From positions 1 to 7,065 of the forward strand of contig DASVSC010000105.1 of NCBI GenBank assembly GCA_036388295.1: DNA of 7,065 nt, given 5' to 3'. Below, in pieces: positions 1 through 6,009 of this stretch. Each line of letters starts with the position of its first letter. Position 1 is the first letter of the stretch. Under the pieces are notes generated by a model. That model was given only the letters and a program-made list of their open reading frames with translations. It had not been told where the DNA came from and did not search any database. The position numbers were made by a program, and so were the translations under genes. The DNA is from RYN-431 sp036388295 (GTDB taxonomy: Bacteria; Planctomycetota; Phycisphaerae; Tepidisphaerales; Tepidisphaeraceae).

Positions 1-1030
1 CGACCAGATGGCGAGTGATAAGGTCGTTCGCGTTCTCAATGTCGATGCCGATTAAGTCGTAGCGCGAATCGCGGATCGAGGCGACTGGCCCGGTGACAAC
101 GGCAGACGTCGTATCACTGTCGAACGGACGAATCTGCGCGGCATTGGTCCAATCGATTTTCCGCTTGTAAAACTCCTGAGCCACGCCGGCAGCATTCGTG
201 ATGTACTCATTTGTGCCGGTGGCATTCGCGGTGCCGCCTGGCGTAGCGGACGGAGCATTGGTCGGCAGGACCATCAGCATACTTGTGCGGCCGAGAATCC
301 ATTGGCTGGAATAGGCATTCGTCGGGTTGTTCTGCGCATTACCTTGCCCGGGCTCGGTTTTTAACGCGCTGGGCGTGCCGTCCGGTCGGGTGAGCAGGAA
401 CGTTCCGTCGGCCCGTGGCGTGATCAGATGGTTGTAGGTGATCCATGCTTCCGGGCTGGTCATGCCGGAGACGAGTTCGGCATTGGCCGGATTCGAATTA
501 CCGGTCTGACGAGTGAAACGGTCACGGGCGCAGAAGCTAAACTGGTCGAGCCGATGGTTCCGGGCATTGATCTGCAGCGCGCCAATAATTTCGCCAACAA
601 TACCGGGATCGCCTTCTAAGTTTCCATCACTGTTACTGTCATTGTTATCCAAGTCGATCGTACGGATCTGATCGCGCTGAGTTGAACTTTGTTGGCCGGC
701 GGCCGTCAGCGTGGTGCTGTTATAATCGGTATCCGATCGTGCGTCTTCGGCATTACGAAATGCAGCTCGGGGAGCCTGATATCGAATCCACACGAACGGT
801 GAATCACTCGCCATCGCCCCGATGTCTTTGGCAAAAACCGCCTGGGCCGCCCGCGCGTCCCGCGTGGCGGCGGCGATGCCCTGGCTGGCACCGATCGTCG
901 CACTGGTGATGGAGAAGATTTTCGTAATCGCCAGCATCAGCACCAGCACCAAGGCGACGCTGATGATCAACTCCAGCAGCGAAAAGCCGCGAGCAACGGG
1001 GCGAAATTGAACGATTGCGGGTCGCGGCAT
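1..1030 (-). CDS. GspJ/PulJ-like minor pseudopilin, 3' end cut by the window edge
   Basis: An ATG at 1030 opens a frame that runs 343 codons to the left edge with no stop, so the C-terminus is missing. It begins 13 bp after the TAA of the GspI-like gene; no purine-rich ribosome site is seen, so coupling is likely. The leader MPRPAIVQFRPVARG ends at G15, then F16-S-L-L-E20 and the helix LIISVALVLVLMLAITKIFS. The following helix, ITSATIGASQGIAAATRDARAAQAVFAKDI, is typical of PulJ/GspJ (hydrophobic helix, then a long helix ending in a D-I/D-L strand), and the position after an I-like gene agrees. Residues 126-141 are D-L-D-N-N-D-S-N-S-D-G-N-L-E-G-D, an acidic loop like a calcium site. GspJ normally has about 200 residues, so this one is oversized too. 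It would form the tip complex with I- and K-like partners; a K-like gene is expected just beyond the left edge. Confidence 0.87.
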   Translation of the reverse strand, partial: MPRPAIVQFRPVARGFSLLELIISVALVLVLMLAITKIFSITSATIGASQGIAAATRDARAAQAVFAKDIGAMASDSPFVWIRYQAPRAAFRNAEDARSDTDYNSTTLTAAGQQSSTQRDQIRTIDLDNNDSNSDGNLEGDPGIVGEIIGALQINARNHRLDQFSFCARDRFTRQTGNSNPANAELVSGMTSPEAWITYNHLITPRADGTFLLTRPDGTPSALKTEPGQGNAQNNPTNAYSSQWILGRTSMLMVLPTNAPSATPGGTANATGTNEYITNAAGVAQEFYKRKIDWTNAAQIRPFDSDTTSAVVTGPVASIRDSRYDLIGIDIENANDLITRHLV

Positions 1031-1043
1031 CAGGGGGCACCAG

Positions 1044-2408
1044 TTACGGGTTAGAGACGCTAATGAACGTGGTGTACGCCGACACGTCCTGGATCGGACC
1101 GGTATACGTGTTGCCCATGGTGACCGGTGTCAGGCCGGTCGGATCGGCAAAACCGCGGCCCAGAACTAAGGCGACTGCGCCGTAATCCGCAGGGGAACCG
1201 ACAACAGTCGTATTGGTGGCGTTGGGGCCGCCGGCACCATTGGGCTGCTTCATGTAACCGTACTTGCCGTTGGCTAAGTCGTTTCCCGCGACATCGCCCC
1301 CCCCCACGCCGATGGCGAGGATGTCGTCGCTGCTGGCCCTGGCCGTGGAGTTGAAGAAGCCGTCCGCGCCCGGGTCTGGGGTGAAGCTGTAGCCGGGTGC
1401 CAACTCGAATGTATTGTTGGCCAGATCGGTCCGGCGAGCGCCGAGTCGGTAGACGCGGCCGTTCAGACGGCCGACGTTACTGCTGTTGGCAGGACCGTCG
1501 ATGCGGTCGTCGGAGATGACAATAAAGCACCCTTCTTCGACCGCGTTTGGCACTTCGTTAAGTACGTCATCCCATGGCTGGTTGTTCGGGCCGTTGCCGG
1601 CCGGGGGATAGCCGCCGCGGCCATTTAAGGTGGTGACAGAAAAGAAGGTGGCAATGTAGACGTCGTTATCCGTGTCTTTGACAATTTGCACGCCAACGGG
1701 ACGCGGTTCGAGATTGTAAATCGACATCTTCGGCTCTTTCGGCAGCGGCGTGCCGAGTTGGTAGTAAACGTCGTCGGTCTTGTACTCCGGCTGATTAGCG
1801 ACTTGGGCATTGATCACGATGACCTGGGCAGTCGGCGCGGGCTGGTAAACAGTCGCGGGCGCGACCGGCCCCGGCGCGCCGATGCTGTCGCGTTTGAACA
1901 TGACGGCCGTGGCCGAGCGCGGGTCGGACGGCTGGATCAACTCATTGGCGGCGGCGGCCCACATGTTGAACTGGCGGGTGTTGGCGTTCGTGCCGGTCAT
2001 GCCGTCGGTGAAAGCGCGCGGGTCATTAAGCGTACGGACCTGGCCGTTGTAGCGCTGTCCGACGACCGCCGGCGCGGCCGTTATCACGTACGTGCCTGGA
2101 AACACGGCTCGTAAGTCTGTCGCACCGGCACCGAACTGAACTTGCGAACTTGCAAGCTGCTGCAGCCGTGCCGCCATGCTGCGGCTATTGGCGGCGCTGG
2201 TGGTTTCGTCCAAGGTCAGCTTCGTCTGTTGCAAGCCGACCGGGAAGATGGCGGCCAGCATGATGAAGCCGATGCCGAGCACACCGATGGCGAAGAGAAT
2301 CTCGACGAACGAAAAGCCCTGCCGACGCACCGCGCCTGGACGGGCCCGGCCGACGGATGACGGCCGAGCGTGAGGCCGGCGGATGGGAAGCGGGCGGGCG
2401 GACATCAT
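1044..2408 (-). CDS. GspI/PilV-like minor pseudopilin, very large
   Basis: A 454-residue protein beginning with tandem ATG codons at 2408-2403, overlapping the previous stop by 4 bp behind a strong GAGGGGAG site. The leader is long and Arg/Pro-rich (31 residues), ending R28-R29-Q-G31, then F32-S-F-V-E36 and ILFAIGVLGIGFIMLAAIFPVGLQQ. The F-x-x-V-E-[IV]-L-x-A-I-x-[VI]-L-G-I-G pattern is typical of GspI/PilV, and the Ala/Gln-rich helix that follows (residues 72-90) fits. GspI is usually near 120 residues, so more than 300 residues are extra. The extra part is rich in Asn, Gly and Pro, with no enzyme motif I recognise; it includes a YIATFFSV strand (251-258) and a Gly/Asn-rich region at 366-404. 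The gene holds a nine-G run but its frame is intact. Family knowledge puts GspI in the I-J-K tip complex. The minor pseudopilin call is firm; the role of the extra head is unknown. Confidence 0.88.
   Translation of the reverse strand: MMSARPLPIRRPHARPSSVGRARPGAVRRQGFSFVEILFAIGVLGIGFIMLAAIFPVGLQQTKLTLDETTSAANSRSMAARLQQLASSQVQFGAGATDLRAVFPGTYVITAAPAVVGQRYNGQVRTLNDPRAFTDGMTGTNANTRQFNMWAAAANELIQPSDPRSATAVMFKRDSIGAPGPVAPATVYQPAPTAQVIVINAQVANQPEYKTDDVYYQLGTPLPKEPKMSIYNLEPRPVGVQIVKDTDNDVYIATFFSVTTLNGRGGYPPAGNGPNNQPWDDVLNEVPNAVEEGCFIVISDDRIDGPANSSNVGRLNGRVYRLGARRTDLANNTFELAPGYSFTPDPGADGFFNSTARASSDDILAIGVGGGDVAGNDLANGKYGYMKQPNGAGGPNATNTTVVGSPADYGAVALVLGRGFADPTGLTPVTMGNTYTGPIQDVSAYTTFISVSNP
1297..1305 (-). 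repeat. Nine-base G homopolymer in the GspI-like coding sequence
   Basis: The plus strand has nine consecutive C, read as G on the coding strand within codons 367-371 or so (G-V-G-G-G-D). The frame continues correctly on both sides to a TAA at 1046-1044. It is the longest single-base run in the window and is a possible slippage site or sequencing-error site. Confidence 0.8.
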
Positions 2409-3385
2409 TCTCCCCTCACAAGCGTGCCGTTGTAACGGTTGACCATCGACGGCGTGGCGTTTTCGTCGAGCCAGTTTTCGGTCGAAACGACAGTCGCTGT
2501 AGCTACCGGATTGGCATTGGTGAATTGCTCGGCGTCGTACACCACCAGCCCGATGCCCGAATTGGCCTGAAACGGCTTCGGCGTCGGCGGCGTGGTGGGC
2601 GGGACCGGAACGGTCTTGGACGAGTTCATTTTCTGGCCCAGAATGCCTTCACCCAGAATGGCGATCGGCGTCGAGACGACATGCCCGCTGGCGTCGAACA
2701 GGAAGACGGCGGGCGAAAAATAGCGGTGGAACGGCGCGACATTCAGGGTGAAAGAATAAGTGTTGCCGACCGCCCGAACGTCGATGCCACTCGGCAGCAC
2801 GGTGAAGTCGCCGCCGGCCACGATTTCTACAACCGGAGTCGTGTTCAGTGACCGGTTCGGCAGTGACACAAGTTCCCGCCAGAACTGGGAGTTGGCGAAG
2901 TTCGGCTTCGTCTCGGCCGCCCCGGCGTCGGCGTAGGCCTGGATGCAGACATATGAATCACCCGAAAAGACTACATATTGACCAAAGGTATATGAGACGG
3001 GCACGGGCGGCGGGCCTGGCGTGCCGGCAGCGTAAGTGGGAAACACCGGGTCACGCAGTTCGACCAAAACGGCCGTCGTTCGCTCAGTGTCCTTATCGTG
3101 ATAAATCGCAACACCCTGCGTCCTCTGCACGCCGATGGCGTTGGCGCGGGCGATGCCGAAAACCGCGGACAGGCGATTGCTGGCGGCCTCGGTGCTGCGG
3201 CTGCCGCTGATGAAGTTGAACGCGGGCAATGCCAAGGCGACTAATAACGTGATGATGCCCATTACCACCAAGATCTCGATCAGTGAGAAGCCGCGAACCG
3301 TCGCGTCCTTACGGACGGACATACTGCTCTGGGGGCGGCGAGCCAAGTATCGGCCGGGCATGATCACTTTGGGGTCGGTCGTCAT
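2405..3385 (-). CDS. GspH/FimT-like minor pseudopilin with a CBM5/12-like segment
   Basis: A 326-residue protein if begun at ATG 3385, which has a weak GAG six bases upstream. A GTG at 3412 (335 residues), ATG 3361 and ATG 3322 are in the same frame; the last would give an 11-residue leader, more typical for the family, so the start is unsettled. The signal site is V-R-G32, F33-S-L-I-E37, then ILVVMGIITLLVALALPAF. The next stretch, SRSTEAASNRLSAVFGIARANAI, is the classic GspH/FimT helix, which supports the H assignment together with its position before the I- and J-like genes. Residues 132-173 hold Y-T-F-G-Q-Y-V-V-F-S-G-D-S-Y-V-C-I, K-P and F-W, resembling CBM5/12-like modules, preceded by a PGPPPVPV linker. 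A second Pro/Thr-rich stretch lies at 259-272. GspH is a tip-complex subunit that helps start the pseudopilus. The TGA overlaps the next ATG by 4 bp. Confidence 0.88.
   Translation of the reverse strand: MTTDPKVIMPGRYLARRPQSSMSVRKDATVRGFSLIEILVVMGIITLLVALALPAFNFISGSRSTEAASNRLSAVFGIARANAIGVQRTQGVAIYHDKDTERTTAVLVELRDPVFPTYAAGTPGPPPVPVSYTFGQYVVFSGDSYVCIQAYADAGAAETKPNFANSQFWRELVSLPNRSLNTTPVVEIVAGGDFTVLPSGIDVRAVGNTYSFTLNVAPFHRYFSPAVFLFDASGHVVSTPIAILGEGILGQKMNSSKTVPVPPTTPPTPKPFQANSGIGLVVYDAEQFTNANPVATATVVSTENWLDENATPSMVNRYNGTLVRGE
2410..2417 (-). promoter_or_regulatory. Ribosome binding site of the GspI-like gene
   Basis: The minus strand reads GAGGGGAG immediately before A and the tandem start codons ATG ATG (2408-2403). 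It lies within the last codons of the GspH-like gene, whose TGA is embedded in the double ATG. The arrangement favours termination-reinitiation coupling, holding the H-like and I-like proteins at a fixed ratio. Confidence 0.7.
2867..2992 (-). other. CBM5/12-like segment inside the GspH-like protein
   Basis: Residues 132-173 counted from ATG 3385. The anchors are Y132, G135, V138-V139, S141-G142, Y145-V-C147-I, K160-P161 and F168-W169. It is more compact than the copy in pseudopilin 2 and keeps the G-x-x-Y-V-C-I core exactly, but has Gln where the family usually has Asp after the first Gly. A Pro-rich linker lies directly in front. Similarity is by eye only. Confidence 0.5.
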
Positions 3386-3418
3386 TAGAAACTCGTTGGA
3401 CGCATAGTTCACGATCGG

Positions 3419-4261
3419 TCAGTTCGAGAACGAGTAAACGTTGTCATCACCGGTCCCCAAGTCGCCATCGGGGCCGGGGCTTGCCCAGAAGGGGCCTCGG
3501 TCGGGAGCAATAATGGTTTGGTTCGGCCGATCGTAATTCGCCGGGTCTCCGCGGTCGCCGGAGCCTTGGTAGCCCACGTTGACACCAAACAATCCGCCGC
3601 CGGGGATGAAACAAATCGGTTGACTATCGCCATCCAGCAGGTTGACGCCTTCGACGTAATCGGCTGCGGGCGTCAGCGGGTATTCTACCGGGTCGCCTGC
3701 GGGTGTGACTGTGCTGGCCGAATCACTCGGGTAGCGTACCCTCACAATTCGGTCAGCAGGCATGGCTTCGATGGCAGCCCGGTTTTCCCGCACGGTGGAC
3801 AGGCGTTTGATCACGCGAGCCGTTTCATCCCGCAAGTATCTGGCGTTTATCTGCCGCTGGACGATCGACGTCTGCACCGCACCGGACGAAGCGATTACAT
3901 TGGGCGACGCGGCCAGGCAGTTGCTGACCGAATAGTTGGCCGATGTCGGTGCCACAGCAGCGGCGGGCGCGACCCAACGTGGCGTTGCTGTAGTAGGCTT
4001 CGTCGTGATATTTACTAGGACCACTTCGTTAAAGAGCGAGTCAACGGAGTTGCTGAGTTTGTAAGTTTCCAGCAAGCTTTTGCAATTTTCCAAGGCCGTG
4101 CTCGTGACACGCGCCCGGCTGGCGCCGCCGACGACTTTGAAGCCGATGGTCGCCAGGGTGATCAGCAGCGCGGTGATGCCGACGACGATCAGGATTTCCA
4201 GCAGCGTGAACGCTTTTTGTCGGCGGCTGGATTTTGAGATTCGATTCGTGCTCGTCGCCAT
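3419..4261 (-). CDS. GspG-like pseudopilin 4, Ala at the cleavage site
   Basis: A 280-residue protein. I place the start at ATG 4261 because GGAGG lies five bases upstream (4271-4267), the best ribosome site in the window after that of the GspI-like gene. An upstream GTG at 4297 would add 12 residues and overlap the previous gene by 17 bp, but has no such support. The leader (R7, K10, R13, R14, K16) ends in A17, then F18-T-L-L-E22 and the helix ILIVVGITALLITLATIGF. Ala in place of the usual Gly at -1 is tolerated but less usual for prepilin peptidases. LDGDSQPICF (209-218) sits where the GspG core strand would be. The protein ends SPGPDGDLGTGDDNVYSFSN, the cleanest copy of the calcium-loop-like motif. 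The middle is long and unlike known domains. It stops with TGA just before the GspH-like gene. G subtype is likely, not certain. Confidence 0.88.
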   Translation of the reverse strand: MATSTNRISKSSRRQKAFTLLEILIVVGITALLITLATIGFKVVGGASRARVTSTALENCKSLLETYKLSNSVDSLFNEVVLVNITTKPTTATPRWVAPAAAVAPTSANYSVSNCLAASPNVIASSGAVQTSIVQRQINARYLRDETARVIKRLSTVRENRAAIEAMPADRIVRVRYPSDSASTVTPAGDPVEYPLTPAADYVEGVNLLDGDSQPICFIPGGGLFGVNVGYQGSGDRGDPANYDRPNQTIIAPDRGPFWASPGPDGDLGTGDDNVYSFSN

Positions 4262-4266
4262 GCGGT

Positions 4267-4271
4267 CCTCC
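4267..4271 (-). promoter_or_regulatory. Ribosome binding site of pseudopilin 4
   Basis: The minus strand reads GGAGG, then ACCGC, then ATG at 4261. A perfect Shine-Dalgarno core at five-base spacing decides the start in favour of ATG 4261 over GTG 4297. It stands out because pseudopilin 3 and the GspJ-like gene have no visible site. Stronger initiation here would fit a subunit needed in larger amounts, which is inference. Confidence 0.75.
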
Positions 4272-4280
4272 ACCGATTCA

Positions 4281-4802
4281 TTATTCGCCGTGTCCACCGC
4301 CGGCCGGCTGGGTTTGTGGGAAGGGGAGCAATTGCTCGTAGCTGTAGAGGTTGTCGTCCTGCGTCAGGTGCCGCCCGTCGGGTCCGGCGCTGTAGCAGAA
4401 CGGCCGGTCGTGCGGGGCCATGCCGATTTCGACGCGTTCGAAAGCGAGAAAGCCGATCGGGTTGCCCCATGCGTCGGCAACGACCTCGTCCACGCCCGCG
4501 AGCCGACGGACGATCTCGTTCGACCGCATTGCGTAAACCGCCCAAGCGGCTTCAGCCGCTCCTGGCAGCGGCGCGTCGTCTATTTCCGGCACGGCCGTCG
4601 AACCCATGTTGCCAGCCAGCGCCTCGCTCAGTTGTCGCAACGTCTGGCGGGTAATCTGCTCGGCCGACGTAGCCCGCACGTACCGGGCCAAGCTGACGCA
4701 CAGGCCTAAGACGATGACCAGCAGCGCCAAGGCGGTCGCCAACTCCAGCAGGCCGAAGCCGCTTCCGCGTTCTGACGAGGGCCTGCGGACGGATCGATTC
4801 AC
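4281..4802 (-). CDS. GspG-like pseudopilin 3, short form
   Basis: A 173-residue protein, the smallest of the set and nearest to the usual GspG size. The start is a GTG at 4802, 16 bp after the TAA of the upstream gene. No purine-rich ribosome site precedes it and no ATG lies between it and the signal motif, so translation is probably coupled to the upstream gene. The leader (R3, R6, R7, R12) ends at S14-G15, then F16-G-L-L-E20 and the helix ATALALLVIVLGLCVSLA. Residues 107-118 read VVADAWGNPIGF, a clear version of the GspG signature DPWGNPxxY. Residues 138-155 read SAGPDGRHLTQDDNLYSY, the calcium-loop-like motif shared with pseudopilins 1 and 4, followed by a Pro/Gly-rich tail. Of the four G-like proteins this one best keeps the family core, so it may be the structural major subunit; alternatively it is a minor subunit. 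Confidence 0.87.
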   Translation of the reverse strand: MNRSVRRPSSERGSGFGLLELATALALLVIVLGLCVSLARYVRATSAEQITRQTLRQLSEALAGNMGSTAVPEIDDAPLPGAAEAAWAVYAMRSNEIVRRLAGVDEVVADAWGNPIGFLAFERVEIGMAPHDRPFCYSAGPDGRHLTQDDNLYSYEQLLPFPQTQPAGGGHGE

Positions 4803-4818
4803 GGAGGAAATGGGCGTA

Positions 4819-6009
4819 TTACCGGAAGTTGGTCACGTCGTCATTGGCCGCAGCGGTGAGCTGGTTTTCGGCGGCCCTGGCTGCCGTCGTGTAGAAATCG
4901 CCACGTGACCAATTGGCCGGGTCGGCTCTGCCCGTGGGTCCGAACCGGCGATCGGGGCCGGCAGTCCAGAGCAGGTACGGCGTCTGCGGCGGGGTCGGCT
5001 CGGCAATCGTGACCGCCCCGCCGACAGTCGGATCATTCTGGCGATTGACGTTGAAATCGCCCAAGATAAGAGCCATTTTTGCCGTCAAAACATCACGCGA
5101 TTCAGCCGGCATAATTGAGTCATCCGCGAACGCGCCAACATTGTCATTCGCATAAATTGCAGGTCGGACGCCGACCGCAGGCGGATAAGGCGGCGGCGAT
5201 GCAGTAGAAACCGCGATCAAGCCATTGGTCGCGGTCGGATTAGCGGATTTGTTGACCGGGAAGTACAGGATCGGGGAGTCATTGCGGTCCAGGATGACCG
5301 GCCCGCGTGTCTTGAAGCGGTCAACGTCCAGGTACGGGCCGTACACCTTGCCCGCCGCGGCGTGGGGAACATCGACTGGCGGAGTACTTTCGTCCGGACC
5401 CACCACTGATGCTAAACGGGCCTTAAATCCGTTTCCGTCGTTGCCGTCAAAGGGAATGAAACGAGCCCACCAATGGTCACCGTCGCTTGGTGTGTGGTTA
5501 ATGCCATTGGCTTGAGTGTCATTGCGAATGCATACGTAAATTCCTTGAGCTGTGGCCGGACCATTAACAAAGGCATTAAAACGCATCGCCGCGCCCTGTT
5601 GGACGACATCGCCGGCTTGATACGTTTTGCCGCTCGCATAAGCTTCTGGTGGATTCCCTAATGCGTTACTTGACGTCAGCGTTGGCGAATTGCCGGTGTA
5701 GTAATGAGCCGCATCCATCGGCCCGAGCAGTGCTTTGCCGAGTACGGCCGCCCCGCTGTTCTGGCTGGTGACGGGCGGGTAGCTGCCGAAGTCAGCCCTG
5801 TAGGCTTCCAGCGCGGTGCTGATGGCTTGCAGGTCAGCCTGGGTGCGCAACTGAACCGAACGGCCATACGCCTTTACAACCATCGGCAGCAGGATGGCGG
5901 CAAGCACGCCGATGATGCCGATGACCAGCAGCAGCTCCAGCAACGTAAAGCCCCGGAAAACCCGACGAACTGGCGGCCGCTTCGGCGTGGCATTAATTGC
6001 GAATGTCAT
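4819..6009 (-). CDS. GspG-like pseudopilin 2 with a CBM5/12-like insertion
   Basis: A 396-residue protein starting at ATG 6009, with a weak GGAA six bases upstream; the start overlaps the previous gene by 17 bp. The basic leader (K10, R11, R15, R16, R19) ends in G20, followed by F21-T-L-L-E25 and the helix LLLVIGIIGVLAAILLPMVV. The N-terminal helix carries YRADFGSYPP (70-79), closely like pseudopilin 1, so these two look like the nearest paralogues in the set. Residues 128-181 hold Y-Q-A-G-D-V-V, then G-I-Y-V-C-I, P174 and W180-W181, the spacing of CBM5/12-like chitin/carbohydrate-binding modules, interrupted by extra residues 138-155. DRNDSPILYF (241-250) matches the GspG core strand. The C-terminal loop is degenerate: TAGPDRRFGPTG, with a further 36-residue tail. 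Expected location is the inner membrane and then the pseudopilus or pilus fibre. The prepilin call is firm; glycan binding is inference. Confidence 0.9.
   Translation of the reverse strand: MTFAINATPKRPPVRRVFRGFTLLELLLVIGIIGVLAAILLPMVVKAYGRSVQLRTQADLQAISTALEAYRADFGSYPPVTSQNSGAAVLGKALLGPMDAAHYYTGNSPTLTSSNALGNPPEAYASGKTYQAGDVVQQGAAMRFNAFVNGPATAQGIYVCIRNDTQANGINHTPSDGDHWWARFIPFDGNDGNGFKARLASVVGPDESTPPVDVPHAAAGKVYGPYLDVDRFKTRGPVILDRNDSPILYFPVNKSANPTATNGLIAVSTASPPPYPPAVGVRPAIYANDNVGAFADDSIMPAESRDVLTAKMALILGDFNVNRQNDPTVGGAVTIAEPTPPQTPYLLWTAGPDRRFGPTGRADPANWSRGDFYTTAARAAENQLTAAANDDVTNFR
5464..5628 (-). other. CBM5/12-like segment inside pseudopilin 2
   Basis: Residues 128-182 of pseudopilin 2. Visible anchors are Y130, G133-D134-V135-V136, then Y158-V-C160-I, P174 and W180-W181. 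The module family (chitin-binding type 3, CBM5/12 and related phage tail-fibre repeats) uses Y-x-x-G-D-x-V-x-x-x-G-x-x-Y-x-C, then P and W. Here 18 residues (138-155) intervene between the two halves. Similarity is by eye only. Confidence 0.5.

Noticed and set aside
804..1040. A 78-codon minus-strand frame starting at 1040
   Set aside because: It is the wrong frame of the GspJ-like gene; the frame from ATG 1030 has the full prepilin signal motif and stays open for 343 codons to the edge.
1031..1043. Possible promoter or terminator between the I-like and J-like genes
   Set aside because: The gap is 13 bp, with no hairpin plus T run and no room for a promoter; the other gaps are likewise too small.
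1686..2114. A 142-codon open frame on the plus strand
   Set aside because: It is antisense to the GspI-like gene; its Arg/Gly/Asp-rich composition and lack of a domain mark it as a shadow.
2357..2851. A 164-codon open frame on the plus strand
   Set aside because: It is antisense to the H-like and I-like genes, Arg/Gly-rich and without a domain; both minus-strand genes here have clear signal motifs.
3420..3440. Short inverted repeat (GTTC..GAAC) near the end of pseudopilin 4
   Set aside because: Four-base arms with a two-base centre are expected by chance, and it lies within coding sequence with no T run.
3518..4018. A 166-codon open frame on the plus strand
   Set aside because: It is fully antisense to pseudopilin 4 and has the composition of a shadow frame.
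4262..4297. GTG 4297 as the start of pseudopilin 4
   Set aside because: ATG 4261 has GGAGG at five bases, while the GTG has no site and only lengthens the leader by 12 residues.
4080..4709. A 209-codon open frame on the plus strand
   Set aside because: It lies antisense across pseudopilins 3 and 4, has no ribosome site or recognisable domain, and reads as Arg/Val-rich GC-driven shadow sequence.
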